Assembly (NCBI RefSeq): GCF_026213295.1
Contig: NC_079434.1
Span: 7,739,857 to 7,803,856, forward strand
Reading direction: 5' to 3'
Length of the DNA: 64,000 nucleotides
Origin: Gadus chalcogrammus
Taxonomy: Eukaryota > Chordata > Actinopteri > Gadiformes > Gadidae
In this document: positions 47,816 through 59,332 of the stretch, one piece after another
Numbering within the stretch: position 1 is the stretch's first letter
How the letters are laid out: each line of letters opens with the position of its first letter
Position numbers and translations under genes: made by a program
The notes under the pieces: model-generated
Databases searched by the model: none
The model's input: the letters and a program-made list of their open reading frames with translations, nothing else
What the model was told of the DNA's origin: nothing

Positions 47816-50175
47816 CATTAGGCTTACAACGTTACATGAATTATATATATGGCGAGAACAATAACGGTATTTTTTTATTTCGCTTTTCTGGTTTACTATC
47901 TTTAACAATTTCAATGGGAAGGGTGGGCCTGCTTCCGTGAACATAGCAAGTTAATTCTAGGAGGAATGCTGCATACGGCGACACGGAGATTTTCCTCCAC
48001 GGTGCTGAGCCGACATCTGTATTTATTTTTTATATATGCGAGGGACGAAAATGTCTTCTCGCACAGATAGGTCGACCCGAACGGAGTTAGAATGTCCATG
48101 GCAGCCTTGGACAATCTGGGGTATTCCTGCGCAACAGACAGCCAGAATTCATCCAGTGATTTTGAGGCAAACGATGTCTGTATGGTTCGGTCACTGGATA
48201 GCTCAAGCAGCGCATCTTCGAGCTCAGATGACAGATCGTTTGAAGAGCAGCTGGTGAATGGTTGTCGTATCCAATCATAATTCTCCACATTTCCCGTCGG
48301 AAAATATTGATGGAATTTTTCGAGGAGGCTTTGGAGATGAACGTTGATGGAGGCCTTCAATGAATTTACATTCACGTCTTCCTCCTCCAAAAAGTCATGG
48401 AGCTCCGAAAACATCTCAAAATCCCCACTCTCCGCACGGACTGCCCAACGCTGCAGCTTTTTTGTGAAAGCATTCACTTTGTCCGAGAGGGTCAGGATGT
48501 TAGTGTTAAGGCCTTGTAGTGACAGGTTGAGCATATTTAATTTGTCGAATATGCATGACAAATAAGCAAGACGGGCTATCCATTCCGAGTCAGTGAGATG
48601 GTGCGCAAAAGCAGAGTTTGCGTCTGAGAGGAAGGTGCGCACCTCGCTTCGCAACTCTAACAGGCGTGTGAGAACCTTGCCCCGTGAAAGCCACCTAACT
48701 TCAGAATGGAAAAGAAGGGATTCGTGTGAAGACCCCATTTCCTGACAGAGAAGGGTGAAGAGTCTAGTATTGAGTGGGCGAGATTTGATGAAATTCACCA
48801 TTTGAATTGCTGTCTGGAGAACATTGTTAAGCTCGGGCTCAAGTGTCTTGGATGCCAGGGCTTCTCTGTGGATAATGCAATGGGTGAACTTGGCATGTGG
48901 TGCAACGCTAAGGACCTTTGCTTTCAGCCCTTTATTTTTCCCCAACATAGCTGCCGCACCGTCTGTGCATATGCTTAGGCAGTTGGCCCATTGCAGCCCT
49001 GCGTCTTCCATCCAACCATTGAGACAATTAAAAATGTCACTGCCGGTACACCTTCCTTCCATCGGAGAGCAGAACAGCATGTCTTCGTGAAGTTTTCCTT
49101 CATAACTGTAGCGAACAAACACCAACAATTGTGCGACACTTGTCACGTCAGTAGACTCATCTAACTGTAAAGAAAACATGCCGTTTTTTACTCTCTCGAT
49201 TATCTGACATTTCATGTCATTAGCGATCTCGATAATGCGCTTGGACACTGTGTCATTGGAGAGGGGTATTTGCTTGAGCGCACTTGCAATCTTTTCACCA
49301 TGCATTGCGGTGGTCATCGCAATTGCTGCAGGGAGGATGAGGCTTTCGGCAATTGTGTGTGGCTTCTGTGCTTTTGCCACAAGGTGGGCCACTTCGTAGG
49401 AAGCTGCCAAGGCTTTGGCGGGCAAGGTTGCTTGCTCATGCACTGCGGTCTTCTGACCTTGCAGGGCAGCTTCTTTTCGCAGAAAGAAAGTCATTTGTTT
49501 CGTAGCTTCCTCGGGATGGCGGGTTTCGAGATGTCGTTTCAGTTTGACAGGTTTTAAGCTCTCATTCGCCAGAACATCGCCGCAAATCACGCATTGTGGG
49601 TGGTTGAGGTTACCTTTTACTTGGCAAGTGAATCCATATTTCAGAAATTCTTTCTGATAATGCCGACGCCTCGTTTGTTCCTTTTTATTCTCACCGGCCT
49701 GTAGACTTGTCCCAGGCCGGTGGGACAAGCGATCCTCCTCCGAGGATCGCGGAGGAGTAGACGCACTGGTAGATGGCACTTCCGATGTTTTGTTTGATTT
49801 ATTAAGCAGCCACCTCTCCATTTTGGCATGTAGGCTACCTATGTGTTTTTATTTTGTTCTACTTCAAATGGCGGCGGGAGCAGATAGTTAAATAGCTTCT
49901 ATCAGCGGAGTAGCCAATTGGCTGAACCAGATTTAAAAGACGAAAGACCGTTGAAAGACGAAAACATATTTTCTCTCTTCTCGACTTAACTGCGTGTAAA
50001 GAGGAAAAGTGTAAGAAAAAGGCCGATTTTTTTTCCAGATTATTATTTTCGGGAAAATATTATTTTCCTTTGTTTCACCTGGCATATTAATAATTTGGGT
50101 CATAATAATTGCCGACCCCACGGAAGTTTTTCGGGACCCCATTTGGGGTCGCGACCCCTAGTTTAAGAATCACTG
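47526..50175 (-). mobile_element. Complete autonomous hAT transposon with perfect 8-bp TSD
   Basis: Ends CAGTGGTTCTTAAACT and the complement of CAGTGATTCTTAAACT, one mismatch in 16. The target duplication GGCTAGAG is exact (47518-47525 and 50176-50183). It encodes one uninterrupted transposase (47911-49821). A (CA)n of about 54 bp lies in its 3' untranslated part (47762-47814). Length, ends, duplication and open frame together indicate a recent insertion. Confidence 0.93.
47911..49821 (-). CDS. hAT transposase, ZBED5/SCAND3-like
   Basis: 636 residues, single exon, ATG to TAG. A zinc-binding BED-type finger has Cys77-x2-Cys80 (CVICGD) and His97/His102 (HLETRH). The DDE-type core shows LQLDESTD with Asp221, CTDGAAAML with Asp287, the THCIIHREAL stretch and the SEVRWLSRG motif. 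The hAT C-terminal dimerisation region contains STYLCEKTFSSLAYIKNKYR, with Glu588 in the expected catalytic position. Length is normal for the group. The wording is that of the ZBED5/SCAND3/FAM200 family, which includes domesticated vertebrate genes. Here the enclosing inverted repeats and target duplication show it is still a transposon rather than a host gene. Confidence 0.9.
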   Translation of the reverse strand: MERWLLNKSNKTSEVPSTSASTPPRSSEEDRLSHRPGTSLQAGENKKEQTRRRHYQKEFLKYGFTCQVKGNLNHPQCVICGDVLANESLKPVKLKRHLETRHPEEATKQMTFFLRKEAALQGQKTAVHEQATLPAKALAASYEVAHLVAKAQKPHTIAESLILPAAIAMTTAMHGEKIASALKQIPLSNDTVSKRIIEIANDMKCQIIERVKNGMFSLQLDESTDVTSVAQLLVFVRYSYEGKLHEDMLFCSPMEGRCTGSDIFNCLNGWMEDAGLQWANCLSICTDGAAAMLGKNKGLKAKVLSVAPHAKFTHCIIHREALASKTLEPELNNVLQTAIQMVNFIKSRPLNTRLFTLLCQEMGSSHESLLFHSEVRWLSRGKVLTRLLELRSEVRTFLSDANSAFAHHLTDSEWIARLAYLSCIFDKLNMLNLSLQGLNTNILTLSDKVNAFTKKLQRWAVRAESGDFEMFSELHDFLEEEDVNVNSLKASINVHLQSLLEKFHQYFPTGNVENYDWIRQPFTSCSSNDLSSELEDALLELSSDRTIQTSFASKSLDEFWLSVAQEYPRLSKAAMDILTPFGSTYLCEKTFSSLAYIKNKYRCRLSTVEENLRVAVCSIPPRINLLCSRKQAHPSH

Positions 50176-50397
50176 GGCTAGAGGGTCGAGGGTAGGGGCG
50201 ATGACGTCATCGTTTACGGTTTCAGGCGTCCACACGAATCCAAAACGAAACCGGGTAGATTTGAAACCACCTCCGAGGCCGGTTTCAGAAGTTTACGGTT
50301 TCGGTCAGCGGATTCGCTGGCTTCGTGTGGACGGAAGGCCGAACCGTACAAGACCTTTGCGGTTTCGCCATGAAATCGGCTTCGTGTGGACGGGGCC

Positions 50398-51010
50398 CTC
50401 AATCTCCACAAGCTAGCACTCCGACCATAAAGTGTATAAACCATTACTCCGACGATATCACACATCTATGTTTCCAACCTGCTAATTAAACCACGGCGGG
50501 TCTGTAAACAGAAGTTCCACATATGTTCCTTGCATGTCTGGGTTCAGGTTCAGGGTCTGCGTTCAGGGCCTAATCAACCAGGTAAACACGCGTCCTGCCG
50601 TCCTCCGAGCTCCAGGAAACCAAGTTCCAGGGTAATATTTAGCTCAGACGTCGTTCACTCAATACATTCATGATCCAAAATGTGACCACAGCTTACCTCA
50701 GATCTGGTGAACCGGGCTTTTATTTCTTTCACTTCATATGTTTCGACCAATCCCGTTGCTGGAGGCAGAGCTATTTGCAGACAAACTAGACCAGCCCATG
50801 AACATTTTAAAATGTAAATACATAGACATTCCTGTATAATTAAGGTGTCTGACAGCTCCCTCTGCTGGACAACAGTCTCACACAAACTACATTTTCCGTT
50901 TGAACCAACGTAGCTATAGTACATTGACGTGAGACGGGTTGGTGGATTGAACGTGTTGTAGCAGAGAATGGCCTGCGGGGCAGTATGTACATTGTTAAAC
51001 ACATGAATAG
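50398..51010. other. Spacer between hAT nest and LTR element
   Basis: The minus-strand frame at 50655-51002 has no recognised motif. No splice-supported exon was identified. Confidence 0.35.
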
Positions 51011-53622
51011 TGTTAGATTTCAGCTTATTTCTAAACTGTTCGGACAGACTCTGCGTTGTGTATTTTCAGTCGTAGTAGTAATTCTTGAAGTCGAAATCAA
51101 AGCAGCTTGACAGGTTGGATTAGAGGGTTGAATAGATGGTTTATTCCAGGATGTAATACAGCGAGATACTTGTTCCTTGGTTGTCGAACCCTCTTCTCGT
51201 CGAACCAAAGGGTTGGGGCGAGTATTATACAAAAAGGGGATATATGAATAACACGAAAACAGACGCACTCTCAGCATTGATAAGGTATCTGGCCCTGGCT
51301 ATGTCCCAGAGGATCAGGTCGGTTCAACCTTGTTGAGACTTAACAATGGCAGAATGTTGGGGATAACACCTTGTATCAGTATGAGAGGCCCTGGCCTGTT
51401 CCTAGACTAGAAATGTGAACAACAGAGAGACTCAAAAATACACCAACATTCTACATTCCTCCCTATTGATCATACTAAACATAGTTTAAAGATCACCCAC
51501 AAAATGAGAATTCAGTGTATTTACTGGTGACCCATTAATAATTAACTAAATCAATGAAAGATAGCATAAAAGGCAATAGACAAGTAAATTCAAATCATAC
51601 ACAAGTAAACCAGGTGTAGGCCACTATAATAAAGAAAATAACAAACTCATTAGGTTACTCATGATTAAACCAAAACATAAAAAATTTAAAGAATCAAGAA
51701 AGTCAACTGTCCAGACACCTCCCTCTGCTTGGCACAACAACATCACAGACAATACTGCATGACTCAGTTGGTTTTGAGTAGCAGTTGCAACAGAGTTATT
51801 TTCCAGTTGATGGCCACTGCAGGTGTGATGGGGGATGAGGATGAAAGTTCGTAGTAGGGCGTCAGGACAAACACAGACACAGTTCAGTTGAAGGACTCAT
51901 TCCAAGGACTCAACAAGTGTCTGTGTCTCCTGGATCTCCCAGGTACGATGAAACATGAAACAAAGAAAAAGTGCAGTATCAGTCATGGGGGAGGCATTGT
52001 CACAGCATCCAACAGTAATAATAATCAACTATGGTTTGTAATTGTCTTAATGATTCGATAAACAATGAAAAATGATCATACAAAAATAAATCGCTTGATT
52101 CGAAAATGGTTATATCAGTAATCAGTCATCATAGTTCTAAATAAACCTTGTGTGAATGAATGAATGATTGAACCTTTGTTCAAAAATAAAACAAAACAAA
52201 TAAAATGTTCTAAAGCTGAGCAGTTGTGTCAAGAAGGAACCAACATGAATTCTCACTTAGATAGGCGACAAAGGTGACAAAAGTCCTAGCATCTTTCGAA
52301 GATTAACCTCTCGTGAAAATAAAGGAATGAAAATAACAAACACTCCCTACTCTTCACCCCGTATCAGTCTGTTTGCGTGCCAAATCTAACGAGTGTCATT
52401 CCAAGTCGGTGTTATTGTTGGTTTCCGACATTGAATCGCATATGCGGCTGAGTTCTTCAGCACTCTGCCCCTGTCATTTCTTCCATAGTTCCTTCATTTT
52501 GTCTGAGCGGTTTTCGTCCCCTACTCTCTCGTTGGAGCCGTCACGGTACATCTTTCGAGGCGCTTTACATTCTCTTATCCAGTGTCCAATTTTTCCGCAG
52601 TTGTGGCATGGTCGAGGTTCTCTCTGCCCGTCGGACTGAATGAATCGTTCTCTATCCCTGTTGGACTGGGGCCCGGGGGAATCTTTCTCGGTCCCTGGCT
52701 ATTTCCTTCTTCTCGTCAGCCAGGAATCGAATCCTGACTTCTTCATCTCGATCCACCTTTTCTCCGACTTCCTTGATCTCTACCTTTCGGCATTTTTTCT
52801 ATCTTTTTCTTCCTATGCAAAGCTAAAACTAGCGACCAATCGCTGCTTAGAAAAAACAAATAAAAGTCTCCCACGGAGCTTGGTATGCCAACACCAGATG
52901 ATGGCACACTTTTTCCCTCTTCGATTAAAAACAATATATGTGATTCCTCGGCGTGGATCAAAACAACATAGCACAAACAAAAAAACTCATGCTATTACAA
53001 TATTCTAGGACTCTAGCCCAGCTTCTAGGACTCTAGCCCAGACCAAAGGCCTTATTCAACAAACAAATTCAATAGTTTCATATGGCGTATATTCAGTGAT
53101 CATTGAGCTCTCAATCACTAATACAGGTCCTCACTTCGTCAAGCTCTTAATGACACAACTTCATTACTCAGCATATGGAGTGCAGCCTAATAGTAAAACA
53201 AATAATCAGTTATGTGTGTGTAGATTATTTTAAGATGACTTTCTTGTTCTTTTCTCTTGGTCGAGAGTGTGGAATGAGATTCAGTCACCGTTGATTCCCA
53301 CGTGGTGCATGGAGATGCGCTGTTCAGCCGCGTTGTGGATGCGGGTCCCTCAGCATGACAGGCGTTGATACGTCTTCCCAGGCAGGGCGCGCGGTCTTCT
53401 CGATCACAGGGCAATCTTCAGAGGCAATGGTCTCCTCACTCCTTTCTTCAAGACGGTGTCACAGCACCAAATGTTAGATTTCAGCTTATTCGGACAGACT
53501 CTGCGTTGTGTATATTCAGTCGTAGTAGTAATTCTTGAAGTCGAAATCAAAGCAGCTTGGATTAGAGGGTTGAATATATGGTTTATTCCAGGATGTAATA
53601 CAGCGAGATACTTGTTCCTTGG
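51011..53622 (-). mobile_element. Defective LTR retroelement
   Basis: Read on the minus strand. One full LTR (51011-51455, 445 bp, TG...CA ends) is preceded by a polypurine AGGGAGGAA. A truncated LTR remains at 53472-53622 (only its 3' 150 bp). Just inside the truncated LTR is a primer-binding-site candidate, TGGTGCTGTGAC, which resembles the tRNA-His type. The 1.9-kb interior has a gag-like zinc knuckle but no recognisable protease, reverse transcriptase, integrase or envelope. It is a broken, nonautonomous copy; whether retrovirus-derived or Gypsy-type cannot be decided here. Confidence 0.82.
52500..52700 (-). pseudogene. gag nucleocapsid (CCHC knuckle) remnant
   Basis: The minus strand encodes CHNCGKIGHWIREC, a classical C-x2-C-x4-H-x4-C zinc knuckle used to bind genomic RNA in gag proteins. 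A charged helical stretch lies upstream in another frame, so at least one frameshift separates them, and a stop follows soon downstream. Part of the defective LTR element. Confidence 0.8.
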
Positions 53623-54490
53623 CTTGAATTTAGTAGTAATGTAGGTTTCATATTTTTACAAAATGGATTATGTGAACATTGCTTAATAACAATCATGTAT
53701 ATTAAATGTATTGCAGGAGTTTAGCTTGACATTAACCAAACCGCACCAAACATGTAGAAGTCAATGTGGGATTTTAATATATAAACAAAAACACTTTACA
53801 GAAGTTTGATACAATTTTTTAAAGGAAAGCAGAGGAAAACATTTTCCCAAATGAATCTTTTCAAAATGTCACCACCATTCCGAAAGCAAGTGAAGAGGTT
53901 TGTGTAAAAGCAGTCCTCCCTGACCAGCTCTGTCCCTGACTCTAAACCCTGACTCTCAACCCTAACGCTAAACCCTCTGAGGGCAGGAAGACGCGCCTTC
54001 CGTGTAACGGTTTGAACCACAGAGAAGGAAGAAAAGAGGAAGCAGTAGTGAGTGGTTAAGTAGTGAGGTAAGTGACAGACGTGAGGGAAAGGGGTGTGGA
54101 AGCACACGGTTACATGTGGGGTCAAGAAGATCACTCCCACTGGAGGTCATTGATCCATCAGCCTCAGACTGCTGAGCTCAGCAGGTCTTCTGGAGGACGA
54201 GGCTCAGATGAACTGAGGAGGCGGGACCAGCAGGATGTCAGAATCAGGGCGGGTTTAGCTCAGGTGTGTCTACCTACGACCAAACAGGATCAGGTGAGGT
54301 TCAGCTCAGGTGCGACTGCCCGAACCAAACAAGGACATTGATTAGGTTTAATATTCAAAAGATGCAACATTATCTGAACCAAAGATAAGTCATTAAGGAG
54401 CAGGCAGGCTTGAGGGCACCTTGCTCAAGGACGCATCACTGTATTCTGAGGACTTGAACCTGGCACCTACCTAGTCCACCATGTCCAGAT
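53623..54490. other. Spacer, left end of an unidentified minus-strand region
   Basis: The minus frame at 53796-54140 is not recognised. The dispersed repeat piece with CACCTTGCTCAAGGACGCAT lies at about 54418. Nothing else supported. Confidence 0.35.
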
Positions 54491-54499
54491 AATGCAAAC

Positions 54500-55600
54500 T
54501 TATGAGGAATCCTTGATGGTAGTGCTGTTGGTCCTCAGGATTTGCCTTCCAGATGTTCGGCTTCTCCATCAGTCCTCCAGATTCCTGGTCTGGTAGCAAA
54601 CACAGTAGTAGTTTGTCTCTAATGAAAGGTAACAAACACAGTAGTAGTTGGGCTCTAATAAAAGGTCACAAACACAGGAGTAGTTGGGCTCTAATGGCAC
54701 ATAACAAATTAGCAGCTGTAGTTTGTCTGGTAAACAACCACAATAGTATGCCGTAACTTGTACTGGACAAACTAATCCTGCATTACAACAAGTCCACTCG
54801 GTTTATTTTAGGCAAACTTACGAAGGATCCTGGTTGGTGGAGTGATGTCGTCCTCCAGAGTCTTGGCTCCTCCATCAGCTCTCCTCAGCCAGAGTCCTGG
54901 TCCTGAACAAACAGCGCGAGTCTGGCCCTAAAGTCTGGTAACAAACATGTAGTTTGTCTTATTTTTAAGCCCTATATTTCCAGTTTGTTTGGTTAATACA
55001 ACCTTACAATCCTTATTGGTAGAGTGATGGTCATCCTCCAGATTCACGGCTCCCCTACCAGCTCGCCTCCGCTCCAGAAACACGTTCTAGTAAGAAAACA
55101 CAGCGGCAGTTGGTTAATGTCAAAGTAACAGCTGTATTTTGCGCTTTAAGTCAACCATGTACAGTAAGTAAATACAAACTTACGAGGTATCCTTGTTGGT
55201 CGATTCCTAGTCGTCCTCCAGCGTCTCAGCTCCTCCAGCAGCTCTCCTCAGACAGAGTCCTGGTCTGGAACAAACAGCGGAAGTCTTGCTTCAACATGTG
55301 GTAAAACAGATGTAGTCGTCTGGTATACATGGTACAAACGCTGGTAGTTTGTGGTAACAGTATTCTACGAGAAGTGACAGTGAGGGTGATGATCACTTCA
55401 GAGTCAAGCTCCATCTACCCCACGACAGACGTCCTTCACCAGGCAGGGCCTCCAGCAGCTGCTCTACAAGGCAGGGCATTCAGCACGACTCCTCCATCAG
55501 CTACTTCAGCACGGCTACTCCATCAGCTCCTTCAGCACGGCACCTCCATCAGCTCCTTCAGCCATGGATTCCTGGTCTGGTTGACAACACAGTTGGTCTC
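54500..55600 (-). repeat. Tandem array of exon-like units of unknown gene
   Basis: At least four, probably five, related units on the minus strand start after an acceptor-like (T)nCCAG or TTCAG. They begin ACCAGGACTCTG or a close variant and run about 80-100 nt with GGAGGAGC and CTGGAGGACGAC. Several end at GTAAG-type donors (near 54825, 55182). Spacing is about 170-350 bp. Only some units are open in one frame; the 55182-55265 unit has stops in all three. This could be an untranslated or alternatively spliced exon array, or a decayed repeat-protein gene. Not identified. Confidence 0.4.
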
Positions 55601-57110
55601 AGCAATAAATCACCTTGGGACGCAACACACCCCACCTCCTGCATCTGAGGTTCACTTGTAAATTGGAAGACAAATTTAAACACTTAAATTAGACAACGTC
55701 TGCAGATTGTCGCGTTCAGCAATTCATCCACTACGGTCGTAGCAGAACTAGTAACATTAATGGCTCATATGACTCTTGCATAACCCCCGTATGAATTAAC
55801 TCAAATCACAGCTTTGCACAGATTTAAAGTCATAAGATGATCAAAACCAGACCTAAACTACAGTGGATTTTAGTGTTTCAGATGAGCTTGGTGATGGTTA
55901 CCCTATGGTCCGGTGCTGCAGGCCGCTGGTCTCGAGCCTCAGTCTCCGGTCCACCCTGGCACCACAAGCCTCCGGTCCCCAGCCTCACGGCCACGCCTTT
56001 CAGCTACAGCAGGTTTATATCAGCATCTGCCCAAAAATAAACTTAATTGACTCATCCGAAACCGAGTTACAATTAATTGAACTATTATTTTATAACTCCA
56101 GGCTAGAAATAATTTGAGACCAGACTTGAGCATCCCGTTTTTTGGGAATGAAGACAGAGCAGTCCACAAGTTTAAAGAAGTGGTTCAGGCCATGCATTGT
56201 AACTGACCTGAGAAGACTCTCACACACCAGAGCACTGACCTGTTCTGGGGGACTTCTGACAGGAGGTGGAGGTCTGGCTCTGGGTGAGGAGGTGGAGCTC
56301 TTGCTCTGGGTGAGGAGGCAGACACCTTGGGACAAACTACATGTTACCTTTTTAACCTTGTACAGCACTAGAGTATCTTCTACTGTAACATGTGGGAATG
56401 ACGGCCATTATTTTAGCTTTGATATTATCCAGTTGCTAACTCTGCACCAAAGTTGTTGTTTAACGTCATTCTATTGGGTAGGGTTTAGCTTCTGTGGCAA
56501 TTAATGACAGCAGATATTTAGAACGTACAAAAGCTGAAGTAACAAAGAACACTAAGCAGTATCGATATAAAATCAAATTTACTCAGCCATATTCAGGTGC
56601 TGGGTTCCTTGAAGAAATGTCAAAATGTCTTCCACCTTGAAATGATTTTCAGCCTTCACTGATGTCAAAAATGGGGCCCCAAGTAGAACGCCGTTCTGTA
56701 CGCAGCGCGAGTCCCGTCAACGTAAAAGTACGGCGCAACCATCGGAAATTATCAACATATTGTACGACGTACGTGTCGGTATGTATTTAATATCAAACTT
56801 AAGTTGTTTAAAATAGGGGCAACAATTCCCCATGGAAACCGACTGAAATAGTTTCCGTTGGCAACGGCACGAGGTTACGCAAATACAAGCGAGAACGTTC
56901 CGCCAGATTCCCTTAGGGGACTCCCGTCCAACTAACTGCCAGGTGGTTTCTTATGGTTGTCAAGACTACAACGTTCTATGCTAACCATTGGGACTAAATC
57001 AAGTGACCGCACTCAGAACCTTCCACGGCGGGAAGCACAAACCGTCCGACTGGAATCCGAACATTCCGGCCGGAACCAACCAAAGAAAAAACATAACCGG
57101 CGCCTCACCT
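55601..57110. other. Region with possible exons, gene not identified
   Basis: On the minus strand a proline/glutamate-rich stretch at about 56236-56328 lies between AG and GTCAGT borders and includes PEPDLHLLSEVPQN. A CpG-richer zone at 56690-56780 (GTACGCAGCGCG) could be promoter-like. Nothing matches a family I know. Confidence 0.25.
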
Positions 57111-57190
57111 TGAGCTGAACGGAGGAAGATCCTGAAGTCCAGCGATGGTCTTCATTAAAAATACAGCCAACAGACTTACCTTGAGGAGAT
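57111..57190 (-). other. Possible first exon of unidentified minus-strand gene
   Basis: ATG followed by KTIAGLQDLPPFSS and a GTGAGG donor, with another GTAAGT donor 60 nt upstream (CTCAAG before both). Two consecutive donors of the same form suggest alternative first exons. Coding status uncertain. Confidence 0.25.
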
Positions 57191-57671
57191 CTGTTTGTTG
57201 CTGTTGGTCATTACTACTACTATGCACCCAGTGTGTACAAGTTATATCACTCAAAACCATACGAAGAAGCAAATAACCATGTGCAACAACTTTAAACCTA
57301 AAATCCTGGAATCATTCAATACAAAACCGTGTCTACATTTTACAATTATCTAGATTATTCAGGGTACAAACCATACGGAGCAAATCTAAACGTTGAGCTC
57401 ACCGAGAGCCAACCATAGCCCTGCAACGTCACCCTGACCGCCTCATCACCAACAGCAAATCATGCCAGCCAGCCAACACATGTACAGCTCCAGTGAGCAT
57501 CCGAGTGAAAAGACTGCCCATATTAAAAAGCCCAATTCCTGAACTATCCAACCATCTTCATGGTTTAAAGATTTACAGACTTCACATTCCATTGTGTTCT
57601 AATCCCCTTAGTCTGCTCCCACGTTACTTATAAAACTCTACATCGCCATCACTAGTGTTGCATCCTACTCA
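57191..57671. other. Non-coding spacer
   Basis: AT-rich; no frame, repeat end or splice pair recognised. Confidence 0.35.
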
Positions 57672-59332
57672 TGGGGTGTGGTCTGAGTGAGCAGAGATGC
57701 ATGCTGGGATACAGTGCTGTCTGAAGTCTTCAGTTCTATAGAAACGCCCCTCAGGAGAAACCAAGTGTTTGAGAATCTGTCGTGACATCAGTTACATGAA
57801 ATGGAATATCCTTCAAGATGGCGCCAGGATTCTCAGAGGAGAAAGGCCAAGAGGAAGATGTGTGGGTTCTTCCTCTCAGCCAGTAGAACACAACAACGGT
57901 CTTCATCAGAGTACCATGGAACACTTTGAAACATTCTCCTCTTTACATCTTGAAGCCCCAGTGAAGGTTCCCTTACCTCCTCAGCTGAAGAGCAACACTT
58001 CAGCTCGAAGAGCGCACTAGCTGGAGTTCCCGGATTGGTTCCGATTTAAGGGAACCAATCGTTCAGCTAGTCCTGTCCGAAACAAATACAGTTCAGCCTG
58101 AGAAGACGTGCAACTGAGAGCAAGACAAGATCCACAGGGCTCTCCATCAATCCAGCCAGGTAGGAAGAGCCGTCTCATTACAGGTCTGAAGGTCATCTTG
58201 AATATCCATTTAGGTCCCTTTCCAACGTCAGACTCTCCTTGTGGAATTCCTTTTGGTGTCCATCCTCCATTGATCCTGATTGGTGTAGTCCTAGCTTGAA
58301 GTCACTGATCTGAACACACCACTTGCATCCTTTTACACTTGAGTTGGGTACTCTCCTTCCTGCCCAGTGTTTTGGATATCGCTCCGGAGCATAGCTCAGG
58401 GCTCTTCATGTCTACTGGAGGCCCTTAAGTAAACGTGTGGCCGTCCATCAGGCATGATTTAGTTGACCATTCCAATATCCCAAGCCCATCACACAGACCC
58501 CCGTGTGAACATTATCACTGTCAAAGCAAGGCGGACACACACACACAGACCCCATGCCAGGTGTGAGTGGGAAACACACACAGAACCCTAGCGATACTCA
58601 AAAATCTTCCAGCTCATGTCAAACCCAAACACACACACACCACCACTGAGCCATAAAAGGCCAAACAATCATGCAGGGTAAAAACCTCATGCCAAATAAC
58701 ATTCCATCACCCCCCCCACCCCTGCCAGGGCACCCATAACAGAACAACCAATGTCTCCAGAGACGTAAATTATGTACAACATTCTTCAGTGGCGTCCCAC
58801 ATTGGTGATGGATTATGCTTGGCGTCTCCAAAATGTGTCCGAGGTTGATTCAACGTCTCTGAAGTCATGTCTTTGTAGTCCAGTGGTTTCCTGAATGCAA
58901 ACGGTGCAGCTTTAGTCAGCCTTGAGGACAAGAAGGAGGTCATCTGTTCAGAAGACCACCCAGTGGAGGGGGGTGGCTCTTGAGGAGCAGGATCCATCTG
59001 GGGATTTCCCCAGATTAAGACCTTCTTGGAAATGAAACTGTTCCTGAGGAGTCACGATGCCTCGAGGGGACTGTTAAATGTGTTCCATGGTTCTGTGTCA
59101 GACTGAAGTTGTGTTTCAGTCGTTGAGATGAGGAGCCCCCTCATCTCCCCCTGGTGTTTCTCCTTCTGAACCCCTGTCGCCATCTTTAGGAACATTCCAG
59201 TCGATGTAACTGACGTCACGACAGTTTCTCAAACACTCGGTTTCCCCTGAGAGGGCGTGTCTACAGACCTGTAGACTTCAGACATCTCTGTATCCCAGTA
59301 TGCACCTCTGCTCACTCAGACCACACCCTCAT
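57672..59332. repeat. Imperfect inverted duplication
   Basis: 57672-57850 and 59150-59332 are inverted copies sharing GTGGTCTGAGTGAGCAGAG, CTGGGATACAG, AGTGTTTGAGAA, CTGTCGTGAC and AGATGGCG in order. The centre of about 1.3 kb is not obviously symmetrical. It holds a minus-strand frame (58770-58997) rich in proline at its start that I cannot assign. Confidence 0.65.

Larger units (their letters stand above)
47139..50397. mobile_element. Outer inverted-repeat element carrying the hAT
   Basis: Left arm GGCCCCGTCCACACGAAGCC at 47139, and its complement GGCTTCGTGTGGACGGGGCC ends at 50397. Subterminal GAAACCG/CGGTTTC motifs repeat on both sides. Without the 2.65-kb hAT the unit would be about 600 bp. 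TCA flanks are possible 3-bp duplications but not certain. Confidence 0.7.

Noticed and set aside
48036..49557. Plus-strand frames across the hAT transposase
   Set aside because: Shadows of the 636-aa minus-strand transposase.
53930..53980. CCCTGACTC/CCCTAAC-like repeated motif
   Set aside because: Irregular and short; not telomeric and no clear period.
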